From assembly GCA_003598085.1 (NCBI GenBank), contig QZKU01000031.1, positions 1-45,993 of the forward strand: a stretch of DNA of 45,993 nt. The letters are read 5' to 3'. A model generated the notes under the pieces. It made no database searches. It was not told the origin of the DNA and worked only from the letters and a program-made list of their open reading frames with translations. The number at the start of each line of letters is the position of its first letter. Position 1 is the first letter of the stretch. This DNA is from Candidatus Abyssobacteria bacterium SURF_5. Its GTDB lineage: Bacteria; Abyssobacteria; SURF-5. Positions 42,726 through 45,993 of the stretch are shown piece by piece. The translations under genes and the position numbers were made by a program.

Positions 42726-42754
42726 AGTATAGCATACCCGGAAAGGCTTGTCAA
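42726..42754 (-). promoter_or_regulatory. csp promoter
   Basis: On the minus strand, -35 TTGACA (42754-42749) and -10 TATACT (42731-42726), spacer 17 bp; start near 42719. Confidence 0.85.
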
Positions 42755-42805
42755 GAAAGAGCGATCATCTAATCCCCGGATGCAGCAGGCAGGCTTTTCC
42801 GGCTC

Positions 42806-44437
42806 TTATTTCGGATCGGGAAGCGTGAAGTAGAAGGTGGCGCCTTTCCCGACGGCGGCCTCGGCCCAGATCGTGCCGCCGTGGCGGCGAATGATGCGGG
42901 CGACCGTGGCCAGCCCGATGCCTGTTCCCGCGAATTCGCTCGATGGATGCAGCCGCTGGAATGCCTGAAAAAGTTTCTCGACGTACTCCATGTTGAAGCC
43001 GGCGCCGTTATCGCGGACGAAATATACGCGCGGCCCTGCCGCGGCCGTGTCCTCCGCAGGCTGCTGCAACACACCGAATTCTATTCTTGCGTTCTTTTTG
43101 CCGCCCGTGAATTTCCAGGCGTTCCCGAGGAGATTTTCCAGCGCCAGGCGCAGCAGCCGGAAGTCGGCGTTCGCGAACAGGCCGGGCGCAATCGATACGT
43201 TCACGACGCGGTCGGGCTCGGTTTCCTGCAGTTGGCCGATGACGGCGCTCGCCATCGAGCTGATGTCCACCTGCTCGCGGTGCAATGGCGTGCGCGTCGC
43301 GGTCGACAGGCCGAGCAGGTCGTTGATAAGCTGGGTCATCTGAAAACAGGCGCTGCGGATGTTGCGCAGGTATCGTTTTCCGCGCTCATCCATATGCTGG
43401 GTGTACTCGTCGGAAAGGATCTGGCTGAACCCGAGGATGTTGTTGAGCGGCGAGCGCAGGTCGTGTGAGGCGGAATAGGTGAAAGCTTCGAGCTCGCTGT
43501 TTGCCTGCTCCAACTGGCGGGTGCGCTCCGCCACCCTTTGCTCGAGTTCTTCGTTCAGCCTGCGGATTTCGTCCTCCGCCTTTTTCCTTTCGGTGATGTC
43601 GCGAACGTACTCGATAATCCCCTCGAGCTGCCCGGTCCCGGTATCGACGAGCGGGAACGCATACAGGTCGAACCACCCGATAATGCCGCCGTCCGGTCCG
43701 CGCCGCGGAACAACCTCATGCGACGCTCCGCCGCTCTCGATCGTTCGCAGGGTCGGGCACAGCTCGCACGACCGATCGCTTCCGTTATAGGCCTCATAAC
43801 ACTTCTTGCCGACGAGCGGCATCGCGTGAGCGTACCACCGCTCCATCGTCGGATTGACGCGAAGGATGTTCATTTTGTTGTCGAGCACGCTGATGCCGTC
43901 CTGGATGCTGGCGAAGATGTTCGAGAGGAAGCGGTCCTGTTCCTGCAGCGCCTGCTCGGCGCGTTTGCGTTCCGTTATATCAAGCGCAAGCGAAAGCGCC
44001 CCGATGACGTGGCCCTCGTTGTCGTACCGGATCGCGTTGTTCCATTCGCACAGAATCAGTTTGCCGCTCTTGGTGAGGTTCTCATTGATGTGCGTGATCG
44101 GCAATTCCCTGTTCAGCAGAGCGGAAACCACATCCTTGACCTCGAACTGCACGGTCTCCGGGATGAGAAACTCAAAGAAATTTTGGCCGATGATCTCTTC
44201 CCGCTTCCAGCCGAACATCTTCTCGGCCCGCTCATTCCAATCGATCACGCGGCAGTCGAGGTCCCAGATGACGAACGCAAGCGGCGCAATCGCATAAATG
44301 TTGCGGTACAGCCGCTCGCTTTCCGTCCGGGCGCCCTCGGACCAGGCCGGCGGTTGAGGGACTGGTTTTTTGGCCCCCTTCTTCTGAACGCGCGCCCGGC
44401 GCCGCAACGGCTGCTTTTTGTTTTTCTCGTTCTTCAT
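42806..44437 (-). CDS. PAS-PAS sensor histidine kinase
   Basis: 543 residues, no TM segments. Basic N-terminus (about 1-35); PAS 1 (about 45-160, NWDLD...EKMFGWKREEIIGQNFFEF); PAS 2 with a cysteine cluster (about 170-300, KCYEAYNGSDRSCELCP); a coiled linker (KKAEDEIRRLNEELEQRVAERTRQL). HisKA has H in ASHDLRSPLNNILG (about 330-343). HATPase_c has N box NLLGNAWKF, G1 VRDNGAGF and G2 GTGIGLATVARIIRRHGG. Cytoplasmic, hybrid-free; the response regulator is not in the window. The ATG at 44437 is preferred over TTG 44446. The Cys-rich PAS 2 may bind a redox or metal cofactor (inference). Confidence 0.92.
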   Translation of the reverse strand: MKNEKNKKQPLRRRARVQKKGAKKPVPQPPAWSEGARTESERLYRNIYAIAPLAFVIWDLDCRVIDWNERAEKMFGWKREEIIGQNFFEFLIPETVQFEVKDVVSALLNRELPITHINENLTKSGKLILCEWNNAIRYDNEGHVIGALSLALDITERKRAEQALQEQDRFLSNIFASIQDGISVLDNKMNILRVNPTMERWYAHAMPLVGKKCYEAYNGSDRSCELCPTLRTIESGGASHEVVPRRGPDGGIIGWFDLYAFPLVDTGTGQLEGIIEYVRDITERKKAEDEIRRLNEELEQRVAERTRQLEQANSELEAFTYSASHDLRSPLNNILGFSQILSDEYTQHMDERGKRYLRNIRSACFQMTQLINDLLGLSTATRTPLHREQVDISSMASAVIGQLQETEPDRVVNVSIAPGLFANADFRLLRLALENLLGNAWKFTGGKKNARIEFGVLQQPAEDTAAAGPRVYFVRDNGAGFNMEYVEKLFQAFQRLHPSSEFAGTGIGLATVARIIRRHGGTIWAEAAVGKGATFYFTLPDPK

Positions 44438-44691
44438 TTTCCTCAAAAATGATTGTCTTTCTTTATTATAACAGAAGTTCGGATTTTACAAGTAGTTACT
44501 TGCCGGAAGAATCTGCTTGAATTTTCCGAGCGGAAAAGGGACTACAGGCAATGCACAAAAGGCGCCAAATCATCACAAGTAAGGCTATCATCCAAATCGC
44601 AGCAAAAATTCACGCTTGTCCAAAAAAGATTCCTCGAATGCTCCTGGCGCCCTGGCAGCCTTTGCGGTTGTTTTGAAGCTCAAGGAAAAAC

Positions 44692-44755
44692 GGGCCGAAT
44701 GAATTCGGCCCTGGATGGACTTTCAACCGGTAGGTGCGAATGTATTCGCACAGAG
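44692..44755. repeat. GTAG-REP pair between the kinase and GH1 genes
   Basis: GGCCGAATGAATTCGGCC (44693-44710) faces GTAG+GTGCGAATGTATTCGCAC (44730-44751). This lies in the 44447-44759 gap, which otherwise shows nothing but the kinase promoter area (TATAAT at 44468-44463 on the minus strand). Confidence 0.85.
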
Positions 44756-44759
44756 CCCG

Positions 44760-45993
44760 TCAAAACTCATTGGCTCTTGCGATCCGCCCGAGATAAGTCG
44801 CGCTCGGTTTGATCGTGCGCAACTGGGTTTCTCGGTCAACCGCGATCAGCCCGAATTGAGGGCCGTAGCCGAAGAGCCACTCGAAGTTGTCCATGAGCGA
44901 CCAGTAATAGTAGCCGCGCACGTCGATCTTGTCCTGCAAACAGTTGACGACCCCCTTCAGCGCGCGGCGGACATACTCGATGCGCTGCTCGTCGTTCGTC
45001 GTGCCGATGCCGTTCTCGGTCACGTATACCGGCACCTTCGCCTTCTCGTATGCATACCGGATGGTCGGCTCGAGCGCTTCCGGCCAGAATTCGTATCCCA
45101 TTATCAGCACTTCAACGCCTTCCTCGGGCCCCAGGGCGCCGTCCGGCCCGAAGCGGGTTCGGCTGTAGGTCTGAACTCCAATGAAATCGTCCTTGCGTGC
45201 GGCTTCGAGGAACGGATCGTAATCCTCGGCCAGCGCGCGGTCGCGCTGCTGTTCGCCGCCCGGCACGGCCTGGTAATCCGCCATCGAGAGGGTGACGCCG
45301 ACCGGGAATTTGCCCGAGGCCGCCTTCATCGCGTCACGCGCCTTGATGTGCGACTTGAGCATGACCTCGTTGATCCGGAACGGCTTGCCGAAGAGGTAGG
45401 GACCGAACCGGTCGACCGTGCTTCCGCAACGGCGCGCCGCTTCGGCCATAAATTCGAGGCGCGTCTTCAGGCCTTCGCGCGGAAGCGTTCCCCTCGCCGC
45501 GAGCGACCCGTTGAGGTTTGCTTCATTAATGGTGCACGCCATGCCGATCATATCGCCGAGATGCCTGCTCGCGCGCTCGCAATAGCGCGCAAACCGATCG
45601 GCGGCTTTGTCGTCTTCCCATCCGCCGTCCGAGGTGAACCAGAGCGGCGCGGTGAAATGCTGAAACGTGACACACGGAAAAAGCTTGTTTTCCCAGCAGG
45701 CGGCCAGCATGCGCCGGTAATGATCGAGGACGGCGACGGAAAAATGGCCCGGCTGCGGCTCGATGCGCGCCCATTCGATCGAGAACCGGTAGGAGTTGAA
45801 CCCGAGCTGCGCCATCAACTGGATATCGTCGCGATAGCGGTGGTAATGATCGCACGCGTCGCCGGAGGGCTCTGCAAAGATCGTGTCCGGCATGTGTTCG
45901 AGAAACCAGAAATCGCTGTTGGTGTTGTTGCCTTCTACCTGATGCGCCGCATCCGCCGTTCCCCACAAGAACCCTTTCGGAAATGCAAAGGCC
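44760..45993 (-). CDS. GH1 family glycosidase (5' end beyond window)
   Basis: The reading frame is open to the window edge (FPKGFLWGTADAAHQVEGN at its visible start), so the N-terminus is missing by only a few residues. About 410 residues are visible of the GH1 TIM barrel. Acid/base glutamate in CTINEAN (usually NEP), nucleophile in VTENGIG, and the DNFEWLFGYGPQFGL segment of the aglycone side. Beta-glucosidase or a related beta-glycosidase. Its specificity is uncertain and the Pro-to-Ala change after the acid/base is unusual. It ends 10 bp after the REP pair. Confidence 0.9.
   Translation of the reverse strand, partial: AFAFPKGFLWGTADAAHQVEGNNTNSDFWFLEHMPDTIFAEPSGDACDHYHRYRDDIQLMAQLGFNSYRFSIEWARIEPQPGHFSVAVLDHYRRMLAACWENKLFPCVTFQHFTAPLWFTSDGGWEDDKAADRFARYCERASRHLGDMIGMACTINEANLNGSLAARGTLPREGLKTRLEFMAEAARRCGSTVDRFGPYLFGKPFRINEVMLKSHIKARDAMKAASGKFPVGVTLSMADYQAVPGGEQQRDRALAEDYDPFLEAARKDDFIGVQTYSRTRFGPDGALGPEEGVEVLIMGYEFWPEALEPTIRYAYEKAKVPVYVTENGIGTTNDEQRIEYVRRALKGVVNCLQDKIDVRGYYYWSLMDNFEWLFGYGPQFGLIAVDRETQLRTIKPSATYLGRIARANEF

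Overview
The window looks like a chromosomal segment of an uncultivated, GC-rich (roughly 55-60% by eye), probably anaerobic or facultative Gram-negative-type bacterium. Evidence is sigma-70-type promoters (TTGACA/TATAAT), a sigma-54 gene, a PilZ protein, a molybdenum/tungsten cofactor cluster, 4Fe-4S proteins and frequent TTG/GTG starts. The gene mix and the very dense short repeats recall deep-branching candidate phyla or deltaproteobacterial-like lineages. That placement is an inference with low confidence; no rRNA is present to settle it.

Layout. 0-6 kb: tRNA-Ala(CGC) with its own promoter, an Mrp/ApbC Fe-S carrier ATPase, then a leftward MBL hydrolase / PocR-AraC regulator / small membrane protein / PilZ run, divergent from rpoN across a 14-bp palindrome that supplies both -35 boxes. 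6-9.6 kb: a YfhO-like membrane protein and a methyltransferase. 9.7-14.5 kb: a 2-oxoacid dehydrogenase operon (E1 alpha, E1 beta, E2; branched-chain-like E1) followed by an NAD-type isocitrate dehydrogenase. A 223-bp inverted-repeat element sits between the two E1 genes. 14.5-18.6 kb: a convergent glycosyltransferase-39/TPR protein, then an alkylsulfatase-like MBL protein and a phosphotriesterase-family hydrolase as a pair. 19-24 kb: a 4Fe-4S protein and a ModF-like double ABC ATPase, converging on a leftward ModE-like regulator / FmdE / molybdopterin-binding operon whose promoter contains a ModE-type palindrome.

24-41 kb is an accessory region in which almost every intergenic space is filled with short palindromic repeats. 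It holds two unrecognised proteins, a frameshifted four-helix membrane gene, an AT-rich methyltransferase and a leftward phage structural module: HK97 prohead protease, HK97 major capsid protein, head-tail connector, small tail protein, large tail-hub-like protein, beta-helix fibre and XhlA-like coiled-coil membrane protein. No terminase, portal, tape measure or integrase is visible. The repeats fall into several families: GTAG-type REPs (stems GTGCGAAT, GGCCGAAT, GGGCGGGTT), a GGGGACnGACnCCATT hairpin family whose inner stems covary between copies, and families with 7-9-bp internal periodicity (CACCAAGA, CGCGGAGG, AATCTGCGC, CACGAATTA, GTCCACnnn). One array lies in frame inside the prohead protease gene, and another supplies the last codons of the E1 alpha gene.

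41-46 kb returns to housekeeping and regulation: a DUF378 protein, an XRE-HTH/PTS-EIIA fusion with a consensus promoter and a 9-bp-arm operator, a cold-shock protein behind a long leader containing an intrinsic terminator and an anti-Shine-Dalgarno-like segment, a PAS-PAS histidine kinase, and a GH1 glycosidase cut by the window end.

The most interesting signals are the covarying, frame-open hairpin repeats (including the in-frame array in the protease gene), the reduced phage module, the csp leader and the ModE-type operator.
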